From assembly GCA_963777285.1 (NCBI GenBank), contig CAVZPR010000002.1, forward strand, positions 1,116,001 to 1,180,000: a DNA stretch of 64,000 bases, given 5' to 3'. Of the stretch, positions 34,598 through 42,473 are shown piece after piece. The notes beneath the pieces were generated by a model. The model was not told where the DNA came from and ran no database searches. It saw nothing but the letters and a program-made list of their open reading frames with translations. The position numbers and the translations under genes were made by a program. Origin of the DNA: JAFARE01 sp963777285 (lineage in GTDB: Bacteria; Chloroflexota; Dormibacteria; Aeolococcales; Aeolococcaceae). The stretch's first letter is position 1. Every line of letters starts with the position of its first letter.

Positions 34598-36294
34598 TGG
34601 CCGTCATGGATGTCACCCTGCCCCGCCCGCGTTTCGCCGCGCGTTGGGACAAGTCGACAGGCATCCTCGGCTGGCTGACCACGGTCGACCATAAGCGGAT
34701 CGCGATCATGTACTTGGTCACGACCTTCTTCTTCTTCTTGATAGGCGGCGTCATGGCGTTGCTGATCCGCATCCAGCTGGCGGAGCCGCAGAACACATTT
34801 CTCACGCCGGAGCAGTACAACCAGATCTTCACCATGCACGGCACCACGATGATCTTTCTCTGGATCATCCCGGTGTGGGCGGGGTTCGGCAACTACTTCG
34901 TGCCGCTGATGATCGGCGCTCGCGACATGGCGTTCCCCCGGATCAACGCGCTGTCGTTCTGGCTGATACCGCTTGGCGGACTGGTGATGTACTCCGGGTT
35001 CCTCGTGCCCGCGGTGATGAACGGCAGCACCGTGATCTGCCCGGGCGGCCCGGGTGACGCCGGCTGGACGGGGTACGTGCCCCTGACCGAGGCGCACTAC
35101 AGCTGCAGCATGGGACAGGACCTCTGGATCATCGGCCTGCACCTGCTCGGCGTGTCATCGATGCTGGGTGGCATCAACTTCGTCACCACGATCCACAACA
35201 TGCGCGCTCCCGGGATGACGTGGGGACGCCTGCCGCTCTTCGTGTGGGCCCAGGAGATCACGCAGGGTCTCGTGGTGCTGGCCTCGCCGTTCCTGGCCGG
35301 TGCGCTGGCGATGGTGCTGCTCGATCGCCAGATCGGCACCAACTTCTTCGTGGTCAGCCAGGGCGGCAACGCGCTGCTGTACCAGCTGCTCTTCTGGTTC
35401 TACTCACACCCCGCCGTCTACATCATGATCCTGCCGGCCTTCGGGCTCATCAGCGAGATCGTGCCGGTCTTCAGCCGAAAACCGATCTTCGGCTACAAGG
35501 CGATGGCCGCCTCGCTGGCCGCGATCGCGGTTCTGGGCTTCATCGTGTTCGTGCACCACATGTTCGTCACCGGGCTTCCGCTCGTGGTGCAGACGTTCTT
35601 CGCGTTCACGACCATGGTCATCGGCGTGCCCACGGGGGTGAAGATCTTCAACTGGCTGGCGACCATGTGGGGCGGCAGCATCAGATATGACACGCCCATG
35701 CTGTTCGCGTGCGGAATGATCTTGATGTTCCTCATCGGCGGCATCGACGGCGTGTACTCTGGAAGCCTCGCCGTGGATCGCACCATCCACGGCACGTACT
35801 GGGTGGTCTCGCACATCCACTACGTGCTGTTCGGCGGCAGCGTGCTCGGCGTCTTCGGCGCCATCTACTACTGGTTCCCCAAGATGAGCGGGCGCTTCCT
35901 CAGCGAGAGGCTGGGCAAGCTGCACTTCTGGCTGATGATGATCGGCCTCAACCTCGCGTTCATGCCCATGCACATCCTCGGCATCCTGGGCATGCCGCGG
36001 CGCATCTCGACGTACCTCGACAACCGGGGCTGGGGCGACCTCAACTCGCTGGTCACCTTCGGGGCATTCCTCATCGCCATCAGTGTCACGGTGTTCCTGA
36101 TCAACTTCGTGGTCAGCCTCCGCGCTCCCAAGACCGCCCCTGACGATCCCTGGGAAGGCAACACGCTGGAGTGGGCCACCTCGTCGCCTCCACCCAAGCA
36201 CAACTTCGACGAGGTCCCCGAGGTGCACAGCGGCCGTCCCGTGCGCGACCGGCGCATCGCCGCGCGCTCGGCCCCCGCGGGGGTGACCGTGTGA
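34597..36294 (+). CDS. ctaD: Cytochrome c oxidase subunit I
   Basis: 565 residues. Heme-copper oxidase catalytic subunit: HGTTMIFLWIIPVWAGFGNY (heme a ligand His), WFYSHPAVYIMILPAFGLISEI (CuB His and the cross-linked Tyr), FVHHMFVTG (CuB His pair), and HIHYVLFGG (heme ligands near the end). The YSHPAVYI-type motif indicates an A-type oxidase with E (or its Tyr-Ser substitute) proton path to be checked. About 12 helices. TGATG coupling with subunit II. Confidence 0.96.
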   Translation: MAVMDVTLPRPRFAARWDKSTGILGWLTTVDHKRIAIMYLVTTFFFFLIGGVMALLIRIQLAEPQNTFLTPEQYNQIFTMHGTTMIFLWIIPVWAGFGNYFVPLMIGARDMAFPRINALSFWLIPLGGLVMYSGFLVPAVMNGSTVICPGGPGDAGWTGYVPLTEAHYSCSMGQDLWIIGLHLLGVSSMLGGINFVTTIHNMRAPGMTWGRLPLFVWAQEITQGLVVLASPFLAGALAMVLLDRQIGTNFFVVSQGGNALLYQLLFWFYSHPAVYIMILPAFGLISEIVPVFSRKPIFGYKAMAASLAAIAVLGFIVFVHHMFVTGLPLVVQTFFAFTTMVIGVPTGVKIFNWLATMWGGSIRYDTPMLFACGMILMFLIGGIDGVYSGSLAVDRTIHGTYWVVSHIHYVLFGGSVLGVFGAIYYWFPKMSGRFLSERLGKLHFWLMMIGLNLAFMPMHILGILGMPRRISTYLDNRGWGDLNSLVTFGAFLIAISVTVFLINFVVSLRAPKTAPDDPWEGNTLEWATSSPPPKHNFDEVPEVHSGRPVRDRRIAARSAPAGVTV

Positions 36295-36317
36295 CGCTGC
36301 GGATCCAGGACTGACGA

Positions 36318-37283
36318 ATGCTCACGCGACCGGCGCCTGCGTTCCGGCGGCTCGCCATCGCAGCCGCGGTGATCACGTACCTGCTCATCATCATGGGCGG
36401 GATCGTTCGCGTCACCGGAAGCGGGCTCGGCTGCGCGGATTCGTGGCCGTCGTGCAATGGCGCTCTGCTGCCGGCGCTCAACGGACACGCGATCATCGAG
36501 TTCCTGCATCGCTCCATCACGGTGCTGACCGGCGCCGCGATCGTCGCCCTCACGGCGTCCGCGTGGCTCTGGCAGCGCGCGCATCGCCGTCTCGTGGTGG
36601 GCGCGAGCGTCGCCGCCTTCCTCTACGTTCTGCAGGCCGCCCTGGGCGCCCTGGTGGTGAAGTACGAGCTTCCCGGCGGTGTGGTGATGATCCACCTGGC
36701 CAACGCGCTGCTTCTGCTCGCCGCGCTGGTGTACGTCGCGCTGCAGGCCAACACCATCGGCACCGGCCGTGAGCGCGTCCTCAGGAGGGCGGCGCCTCAG
36801 GCTGCGGTGGCCGCCGCCGCCACGTACCTGCTCGCCCTCAGCGGCGCCTTCGTGGTCGAGAACGGCGCGGGCGCGAGTTGCGACGGGTGGCCGCTCTGCG
36901 GTGGCGGCTTCCAGCTGCCCTCCGGAGAGCTTGCGGTCATCAACGCGGTGCACCGCATCGTGGTGCTCCTCGTTGTCGTGCTGCTGGGCGTCACCATGAC
37001 CGTCGTGCTGCGGCGGCATCCTGGCGATCGGGGGCTGCGGCGCGCGGCGCTTGCGGTCGGCGTCATCGTGATCCTGCAGATCGCGGCGGGTGCGCTCGTC
37101 GTCGTCCTGGGCCTGCCGGCGGCGCTGCGCGCGCTCCATCTCTCGCTGGCGAGCGCGCTGTGGGCCACGGTGTTCATCATCGCGGTGCTGACGCGCTTGC
37201 CCGCGACGGCGATTGCGGCCGACACGGAGACCGGGGTGCGCGGCGAAGCGCTGCGTCGCCGAGCCGGCGTGGCCGCGTCATGA
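36318..37283 (+). CDS. ctaA: Heme A synthase (COX15/CtaA family)
   Basis: 321 residues, eight hydrophobic helices in two similar halves. Each half has two heme-binding histidines: EFLHRSI and MIHLANA, then AVHRIVV and ALHLSLA. Each half also has a loop Cys pair: GCADSWPSC and SCDGWPLC, as in Bacillus-type CtaA. Converts heme O to heme A for the oxidase encoded upstream. ctaB follows with an ATGA overlap. Confidence 0.92.
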   Translation: MLTRPAPAFRRLAIAAAVITYLLIIMGGIVRVTGSGLGCADSWPSCNGALLPALNGHAIIEFLHRSITVLTGAAIVALTASAWLWQRAHRRLVVGASVAAFLYVLQAALGALVVKYELPGGVVMIHLANALLLLAALVYVALQANTIGTGRERVLRRAAPQAAVAAAATYLLALSGAFVVENGAGASCDGWPLCGGGFQLPSGELAVINAVHRIVVLLVVVLLGVTMTVVLRRHPGDRGLRRAALAVGVIVILQIAAGALVVVLGLPAALRALHLSLASALWATVFIIAVLTRLPATAIAADTETGVRGEALRRRAGVAAS

Positions 37284-38191
37284 CGGTCGCGGTCAGCGTC
37301 GACACCGTGGTGCGGCGCCGCACGGCGGCGGTGCTGCGCGACTACCTCGCCCTCACGAAACCACGCGTGGTCGTCCTGCTCGAGGTCACAGCGATCGCCG
37401 CCATGGTGATGGCCAGCCGCGGCCTGCCGGACTGGAACGTGGCGGTCGCCACGGTGATCGGCGGCTGGCTGGCGGCCGCGGGCGCCAACGCCGTCAACTG
37501 CTGGTTCGACCGTGACATCGACGGCACCATGGCGCGCACCCGGCACCGCCCGCTGCCGTCTGGGCGGATCGAGCCGCACCAGGCACTCGCGTTTGGCATC
37601 ACGCTCGCGGTGGCTTCGTTCGTGCTGCTGACGGCCGCCGTGAACCTCCTCGCAGCCAGCCTCACGATGGCTGCGTTTCTCTTCTACGTGCTCGTCTACA
37701 CCATGTGGCTGAAGCGGTCGTCGATGCAGAACATCGTCATCGGCGGCGCCGCAGGCGCGATCCCGCCACTGGTCGGCTGGGCTGCGGTGCAGGGTCAGCT
37801 GACACTCACGGCCATCTTCCTGTTCGCCATCGTCTTCTACTGGACGCCACCCCACTTCTGGGCGCTGGCGCTGCTGGTGCGCGGCGACTACGCCAGAGCC
37901 GGCGTGCCCATGCTGCCCGTCGTCGCCGGTGACCGGCGCACGCGGCAGCAGATCGTGCTCTACACGCTGATCCTCATCGTCGTGACCGTGCTGCCGCTGC
38001 TCACGCGATCGTTCGGCGTCGTGTACCTCGGCGGTGCCGCCGTGCTCGATGCCGTGCTGCTGGCGTATGCGGTCGATGCCGCCCGCCATCCGTCGGCACG
38101 TTCGGCACGACGGCTGTTCTACTACTCGATGCTGTACCTGGCGCTGCTCTTCGCGGTCATGGCCGCGGATCGGATCCTGATGAGCGGCTGA
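37280..38191 (+). CDS. ctaB: Protoheme IX farnesyltransferase (heme O synthase)
   Basis: 303 residues. UbiA-type prenyltransferase with NCWFDRDIDGTMARTRHRPL (the Asp-rich prenyl-diphosphate site) and YTMWLKRSSMQNIVIGGAAG, plus FYWTPPHFWALAL. Attaches farnesyl to protoheme to give heme O, the substrate of CtaA. ATGA overlap with ctaA. Confidence 0.95.
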   Translation: MTVAVSVDTVVRRRTAAVLRDYLALTKPRVVVLLEVTAIAAMVMASRGLPDWNVAVATVIGGWLAAAGANAVNCWFDRDIDGTMARTRHRPLPSGRIEPHQALAFGITLAVASFVLLTAAVNLLAASLTMAAFLFYVLVYTMWLKRSSMQNIVIGGAAGAIPPLVGWAAVQGQLTLTAIFLFAIVFYWTPPHFWALALLVRGDYARAGVPMLPVVAGDRRTRQQIVLYTLILIVVTVLPLLTRSFGVVYLGGAAVLDAVLLAYAVDAARHPSARSARRLFYYSMLYLALLFAVMAADRILMSG

Positions 38192-38207
38192 GCGAAAGGA
38201 GAAGCTG

Positions 38208-38327
38208 ATGGACCGCAAGCTGGCGCGCAAGAACCTTCGTTTCGGGATCTCGCTCTTCATCCTGCTGCTGGCGCTCGTGGGCGCGACCTTCCTGTGGGCC
38301 ACGATCTATCTGGGCGTCATCAAGTGA
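38208..38327 (+). CDS. 39-residue single-helix membrane protein behind ctaB
   Basis: ATG 38208 is preceded by AAAGGAG. Basic head MDRKLARKNLRFG, helix ISLFILLLALVGATFLWATIYLG, end VIK. The clear ribosome site and its place in the oxidase operon support it. It resembles tiny oxidase subunits or assembly peptides in size only. Confidence 0.6.
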   Translation: MDRKLARKNLRFGISLFILLLALVGATFLWATIYLGVIK

Positions 38328-38340
38328 GGGGTTGCGCACG

Positions 38341-38616
38341 ATGAGCGACGAGGAGAAGCGCGCCCACGACGCGGCTGCCGCGCCCGACGCCGGGGAGGCG
38401 CACAGCGAGATCCACCTGCCGCCGAACAGCATGGCGCCTGTGCTGGTGGCCCTGTCGCTCGCCGTCCTGTTCGTCGGATTCCTGACCGACATCCGCAACA
38501 CGATCGGTCCGTGGATGTGGCTGGCGGGGCTGCTGGGCCTGATAGCGACGTGTGCCTCGTGGGCTCGGTCAGCGCGGCGCGAATACCTCGAGCTGCCAGA
38601 GGACTCGCAGCACTGA
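38341..38616 (+). CDS. Small two-helix membrane protein, oxidase subunit IV-like
   Basis: 91 residues from ATG 38341 (frame open from TTG 38332). Acidic N-terminus (SDEEKRAHDAAAAPDAGEAHSE), then PPNSMAPVLVALSLAVLFVGFL and WMWLAGLLGLIATCASWARSARREY. The layout resembles small subunit IV proteins of actinobacterial aa3 oxidases, but the identity is not certain. The CtaG-like gene begins within or at its end. Confidence 0.6.
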   Translation: MSDEEKRAHDAAAAPDAGEAHSEIHLPPNSMAPVLVALSLAVLFVGFLTDIRNTIGPWMWLAGLLGLIATCASWARSARREYLELPEDSQH

Positions 38617-39467
38617 CGGGTCACCTCGGCATCGGCGACTGGTCGCTCGACCCGACGGTCTTCTGCGGCCTCGTCGCCCTCGCGGTCGGGTACTGGCTGG
38701 CGTGGCGGCGCGGGCTGCTCTCGCCGGCAGACGACGTGAGCCCCTGGTTCCGCAACCCGCGCACGCGTGCCGTCATGTTCGCGCTCGGTTTGCTCACAGC
38801 CGTCATCGCGCTGGAGTCGCCGATAGACCGCGGTGGTGACCTCTATCTCTTCTCGCTGCACATGGTGCAGCACCTGCTGCTGATGATGGTCGCGCCGCCG
38901 TTGATGCTGCTGGGCATCTGCGGCGCGACACCGCCTCCGAGGGCGCGCTTCGCGCGCCTGCGCCGCGCCTGGTGGGCGCTCACCCGTCCGTGGCCGGCCG
39001 TGCTGCTCTTCAACTCGGTGATGCTTGTCTGGCACATCCCCGCCCTGTACGACACGACGCTCACCGTCGAGCCTGTGCACATCCTGGAGCACCTCAGCTT
39101 CATGGCTGTCGGTGTTGTCTTCTGGTGGGCGATCGTCGATCCGATCCGTGGGCCGCGGACGGTGACGGTGACACCGTTGACGAAGATCGCTGCGCTGGTG
39201 GTGTCGGGCATCCCACCCACCGTGCTGGGACTGATCTTCGCGCTCTCGCGCACGCCGTTCTACGCCTACTACGTGCGCGCGCCGCGGCTGTGGGGCGTGT
39301 CCGCTCTCTTCGACCAGCAGATCGGCGGCGTCATCATGCTGGGGCTGGGAAACATCATCTACTTCGTCGCGATCGTGATCATCTTCATGCGCCTCCTCGG
39401 CGACGCTGCCAAGGACGAGGAGGAGGCGGCGGCACGGCTCGCAGGGGCTTTTCACCTTGGCGGGTGA
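38559..39467 (+). CDS. ctaG: CtaG-like cytochrome oxidase assembly factor
   Basis: Caa3_CtaG-type membrane protein, about 285-302 residues depending on the start. Six or seven helices with FSLHMVQHLLLMMVAPPLMLLG, VLLFNSVMLVWHIPALYD, and HILEHLSFMAVGVVFWWAIVDP, the His-containing motifs of the family. Thought to aid CuB/oxidase maturation. The start is unclear: GTG 38559 and ATG 38511 overlap the previous gene heavily. A CTG at 38613, behind GAGGA and overlapping the previous stop as CTGA, would give the most family-like N-terminus (LTGHLGIGDWSLDP). Confidence 0.85.
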   Translation: MGSVSAARIPRAARGLAALTGHLGIGDWSLDPTVFCGLVALAVGYWLAWRRGLLSPADDVSPWFRNPRTRAVMFALGLLTAVIALESPIDRGGDLYLFSLHMVQHLLLMMVAPPLMLLGICGATPPPRARFARLRRAWWALTRPWPAVLLFNSVMLVWHIPALYDTTLTVEPVHILEHLSFMAVGVVFWWAIVDPIRGPRTVTVTPLTKIAALVVSGIPPTVLGLIFALSRTPFYAYYVRAPRLWGVSALFDQQIGGVIMLGLGNIIYFVAIVIIFMRLLGDAAKDEEEAAARLAGAFHLGG

Positions 39468-39569
39468 GACGTGGCGGCGAGCCGATTTCTTAGGATGGGT
39501 GTCGTTCCACCTGTGTCCCGGTCGGTCACGTTCCGCTGGCGGGCGCGGCTGCCGTATTCGAGGAGCACG

Positions 39570-40085
39570 ATGAAACGTCTGGTCCCGCTGCGCCCTCTGC
39601 TCGTGGCCGCAAGCGCGTCGGCGGCCTTCGCGCTCACCGCGTGCGGCAACGGACCACCTGGGACCAGCGGCAGCAGCAGCGGCTCCGGCACCTGTTCGCT
39701 GGGCAGCGACGGCTCCAGCCTGGGGACGGCTCAGGTCAAGATCGCGGCGACCGACGCGCTGGCCTTCTCGCCGTCGACCCAGACGGTCCAGGCAGGCCAG
39801 GTCGTGGAGTGGAGCACCTCCGGGTCCGTGGGCCACACGCTGTTGTTCCACGGCGCCGCCGCATGCTTGACCCCGGACAACCCCGAGGCGCTCAACCCCG
39901 GTGGAGGGTCGGGCTGGGAGATCAAGTTCACCCAGGCCGGTACCTACACGTACGAGTGCACGATCCACGCCGGGATGACCGGGACGATCACCGTCACAGG
40001 GTCGGCCCCCAGCGGCGGCAGTCCGGGGGCGAGCTCGAGCCCGGGCACCAGTCCAAGCGCCAGCGCGAGCGCCAGCCCAAGCTGA
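39570..40085 (+). CDS. Cupredoxin (plastocyanin-like) lipoprotein
   Basis: 171 residues from ATG 39570 behind AGGAG. Lipoprotein signal with lipobox LTAC (Cys25). After a Ser/Gly linker comes a cupredoxin fold with type 1 copper ligands His89 (SVGHTLLF), Cys130, His133 and Met136 (YECTIHAGM). The end is a low-complexity Ser/Ala/Pro tail. Located at the end of the oxidase cluster, 100 bases after the CtaG-like gene. It may shuttle electrons to CuA or bind copper for the oxidase. Confidence 0.85.
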   Translation: MKRLVPLRPLLVAASASAAFALTACGNGPPGTSGSSSGSGTCSLGSDGSSLGTAQVKIAATDALAFSPSTQTVQAGQVVEWSTSGSVGHTLLFHGAAACLTPDNPEALNPGGGSGWEIKFTQAGTYTYECTIHAGMTGTITVTGSAPSGGSPGASSSPGTSPSASASASPS

Positions 40086-40089
40086 GGCG

Positions 40090-40105
40090 GCGCCGTCCGC
40101 GGCGC
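40090..40105. terminator. GC hairpin after the cupredoxin gene
   Basis: GCGCCG, loop TCCG, CGGCGC just after the stop at 40085. No U-tract. Could end the respiratory cluster transcript. Confidence 0.35.
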
Positions 40106-40165
40106 GTCCGTCCTTGCCTGCGACGTTGGCAGGGTGAGGCCGAAGCAGAAGCAGAGGACGAACCC

Positions 40166-40930
40166 CTACGACCCCTCCCGCGGGTGCACGCTGACGTCGC
40201 CGGCGACGACGCGCTGCACGCCGGATGGCGTCTCCACCAGCAGGGCTCCGTCATCCGCGATGTCGAGCGCCACGCCGGTCACCTCTCCGCCGGGTGTGGC
40301 GACCGTGACGGCCCGGCCCAGGCCGACAGCTACGCGCCGCCACCGCGGCAGCAGCGCCGGCAGCCCGCCATCCTCGAGGGTCGCGCAGCACCCGTCGAGA
40401 GCAACGAGCCAGGCGTCGAGCACGGCGTCGCCATCCGGAGGCGTCGGAATCAGCCGGTGCAGGCTCACGCCGGCGATGCCGGCGGGGAAGCCCGGCACCG
40501 TGAGGTTCAGGCCGAGCCCGACGACCGCCGCGGTCTGCGGCCCAGCGGCGGGCACCAGCTCGACGAGGATGCCGGCGAGCTTGCCGTCGCCCACCAGGAC
40601 GTCGTTGGGCCACTTCAGCCCCACGACCAGCCCGAAGAGGTCACGCAGGGCGTCCGCCACAGCGACGCCTGCGGCGATGGGCAGGCCGGAGGCCGCCGCC
40701 GGGGAGGTTCGGATCAGGACGGAAGCGAGCAGGCCGGTCCCCGGCGGCGCAATCCAGCTGCGGTCCAGCCGCCCGCGCCCCGCCGTCTGCTCGGCAGCGA
40801 CGCAGCAGAGGCCGTCGGCGGCACCCGCCAGGGCGGCCTTGCGGACCACGTCCTGGGTGCTGCCGGTGCGAGCCAGGCGGTGGATGGCGAAATGTCGTTT
40901 CTTGACCACGAAGTCCTGTGGCAATAGCAT
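40166..40930 (-). CDS. birA: Biotin--[acetyl-CoA-carboxylase] ligase
   Basis: 254 residues from ATG 40930; GTG 40909 behind AGGA is an alternative start, and the longer open frame to 41173 is not family sequence. Motifs: TGSTQDVVRKAAL, the biotinyl-AMP loop AEQTAGRGRLDRSWIAPPG, GLKWPNDVLVGDGKLAGILVE, and a C-terminal SH3-like end. There is no N-terminal helix-turn-helix, so this is a group I ligase without repressor function. It should biotinylate the carboxylase partner of AccA/AccD. Confidence 0.93.
   Translation of the reverse strand: MLLPQDFVVKKRHFAIHRLARTGSTQDVVRKAALAGAADGLCCVAAEQTAGRGRLDRSWIAPPGTGLLASVLIRTSPAAASGLPIAAGVAVADALRDLFGLVVGLKWPNDVLVGDGKLAGILVELVPAAGPQTAAVVGLGLNLTVPGFPAGIAGVSLHRLIPTPPDGDAVLDAWLVALDGCCATLEDGGLPALLPRWRRVAVGLGRAVTVATPGGEVTGVALDIADDGALLVETPSGVQRVVAGDVSVHPREGS
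40902..40930 (+). promoter_or_regulatory. Near-consensus promoter overlapping the birA start
   Basis: TTGACC (40902-40907), exactly 17 nt, TAGCAT (40925-40930). It points rightward to the small gene at 40970 and lies over the first codons of the divergent birA gene, so the two transcription units may interfere. Confidence 0.55.
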
Positions 40931-40969
40931 GTTTCGGCAGCCGAGGGAGCACGGCAGGGGGTGGTTGGA

Positions 40970-41278
40970 ATGATCCAGGAGACATGCCTCGAGATCGGGG
41001 AACTCGAGGAGCACTGGCAGGCTCAGAAGCGAGCGCGCGCGGCGCGTCGCGAGAAGATCCACTACATCGACGAGATGATCGAGGACTTCGAGAAGCTCAA
41101 TCTCGCCGACGAGGCGGAGGTGCCACACGAGCTGATCGGGCGCGCCTCGCGTCTGCTGTCCAGCGAAGGGCATCCGATGGCCGCGCGACCACCGGCCCAG
41201 GTGGTGATCGCGGAGTGGATGGATGCGCTCTACGACGTGCAGGACACGCTCATGTTCCCGGGGGACGACGCGGACTGA
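40970..41278 (+). CDS. Hypothetical acidic protein
   Basis: 102 residues from ATG 40970 (GTG 40961 is in frame). Mostly helical and acidic: TCLEIGELEEHWQAQKRARA, DEMIEDFEKLNLADEAEVPHELIGRASRLL, and EWMDALYDVQDTLMFPGDD. No signal or membrane helix. Driven by a good promoter at 40902-40930. Not recognised. Last gene before the tRNA-Arg. Confidence 0.6.
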   Translation: MIQETCLEIGELEEHWQAQKRARAARREKIHYIDEMIEDFEKLNLADEAEVPHELIGRASRLLSSEGHPMAARPPAQVVIAEWMDALYDVQDTLMFPGDDAD

Positions 41279-41307
41279 CCCCGGCGGCCGCGTGCGTGGC
41301 CCGTCCG

Positions 41308-41313
41308 TATACT
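41308..41313 (+). promoter_or_regulatory. -10 box TATACT of the tRNA-Arg gene
   Basis: TATACT lies 29 nt before the mature tRNA 5' end, a normal distance for a tRNA promoter with a short 5' leader. Confidence 0.5.
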
Positions 41314-41342
41314 CGATGATGTGACGGGCGGTGACCGTCCAT

Positions 41343-41418
<76 letters not shown>

Positions 41419-41509
41419 GTCTTGACCGTGTACGAACCCCTGCCCCGTATAGGTTCCGGCCGATGCCGATAACGGACTTCCGTTTGCGGTCGCCCCACAG
41501 TCTGGCATG

Positions 41510-41645
41510 GGCACTCGAAAGCGCGCGGCGTGATCTTCGTGGGACTCTCGATGCGGATCTCCTCGATCAGGTGGCGCAGCAGTGCCTTGCGTCCCTCCAC
41601 ATCGTCGCCGGCCTGATCGAAGAGGCGAGTGAACTTATTATGGGC
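41510..41645 (-). pseudogene. Serine-recombinase C-terminal relic
   Basis: One frame reads HNKFTRLFDQAGDDVEGRKA then LLRHLIEEIRIESPTKI. This is the pattern of the C-terminal end of large serine recombinases (an acidic helix, then RK-LL--LI--I-I, then a short strand). Nothing upstream encodes a resolvase catalytic domain; the frame runs straight out of a methyltransferase-like piece. It sits just behind the tRNA-Arg 3' end, a usual integration site. Interpreted as a remnant of an integrated element. Confidence 0.45.
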
Positions 41646-41649
41646 AGCT

Positions 41650-41973
41650 TCTGGCGGCGCCGCCAGCCCTGCGCTGCGTGCACGCGTCAGGTTGTGTACA
41701 TCGTCGGAGTAGCTGAGGTCGCGCTTGACGAGGACGCCGCGCGGCACGCTCAACCTTCCGTGGACCGAACTCCCGTAGGGCGGCGAGGTGAGGACCATGG
41801 CGCAACGCCTTTCCAGCGACCTCAGCAGCAGCGAGCCATCTCGCGAGCGCCGCCCAGGACGACGTGTCCGCGCGCTGACGCACGAGTGCCTCGGCGAGCG
41901 CGACATTCGCTCCGGCGCGCGGCGCCCAGCGCCGTTGGTACTCCACACCCACCGCTTCACGGCCGAGGTGCAC
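41650..41973 (-). pseudogene. DNA methyltransferase relic
   Basis: Two frames hold pieces of an N4/N6-type DNA methyltransferase. One (from 41973) reads HLGREAVGVEYQRRWAPRAG, like the end of the SAM-binding GxxxxGxE motif. The other (around 41798-41690) reads AMVLTSPPYGSSVHGRL, the catalytic TSPPY motif, then YSDDVHNLTRARSAGLAA. A frameshift separates them and no full gene remains. The rest of 41419-42138 shows nothing else I can support. Confidence 0.5.
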
Positions 41974-42138
41974 TCACGAGCGAGGGCGGAATTCGAGATG
42001 GACCAGGATCTCGCAGCTGGCCCTGGGGCCGGGGCCTGTTGACCACAGGGAGGCTCAACGATGCGAAACCTCGGTTCCACCAAGCAAGGAGCCATCGACG
42101 CTACGGTCGGCCTGTTGCAGTCGGGCAGGCGGTAACTG

Positions 42139-42168
42139 TAGACTAACCGTCAGCGATGGCTTACGGTT
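42139..42168 (+). promoter_or_regulatory. -10 box and inverted repeat at the arsR start
   Basis: TAGACT (42139-42144) is followed directly by AACCGT, 12 nt, ACGGTT (42145-42168). The repeat spans the predicted start site and the ATG at 42156. Suitable as an autoregulatory ArsR operator. Confidence 0.45.
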
Positions 42169-42473
42169 CTGCAGCGTGGGTCGCACTGGGTGAACCGACC
42201 CGACTCGCGATCTTGGAACGGCTGCTGGAGCAGCCCCGCGCGGTCGTGGAGCTCGCCGGCGAGTTGCCGGTCAGCAGACCAGCCGTCTCCCAGCATCTGC
42301 GCGTGCTGAAAGAGGCCGGCCTCGTTCTCGACGTCGCCATGGGCAGTCGTCGCATCTACCGCGTGAACCCTGAGGGAATCGCAGCCCTGCGCGCGGACCT
42401 CGATCGTTTCTGGAAGCAAGCGCTCGACGCATACAAGGCGACTGTCGAGCAACCAAGGAGGAGCCATGAGTGA
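42156..42473 (+). CDS. ArsR-family transcriptional regulator
   Basis: 105 residues. Winged helix: LGEPTRLAILERLLEQPRAV, ELPVSRPAVSQHLRVLKEAGLV, and wing GSRRIYRVNPEG. The metal-binding Cys motifs of ArsR/SmtB are absent, so this belongs to the metal-free group commonly paired with AHSA1/SRPBCC genes. The next gene overlaps it by 8 bases and is of exactly that family. Confidence 0.9.
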   Translation: MAYGSAAWVALGEPTRLAILERLLEQPRAVVELAGELPVSRPAVSQHLRVLKEAGLVLDVAMGSRRIYRVNPEGIAALRADLDRFWKQALDAYKATVEQPRRSHE

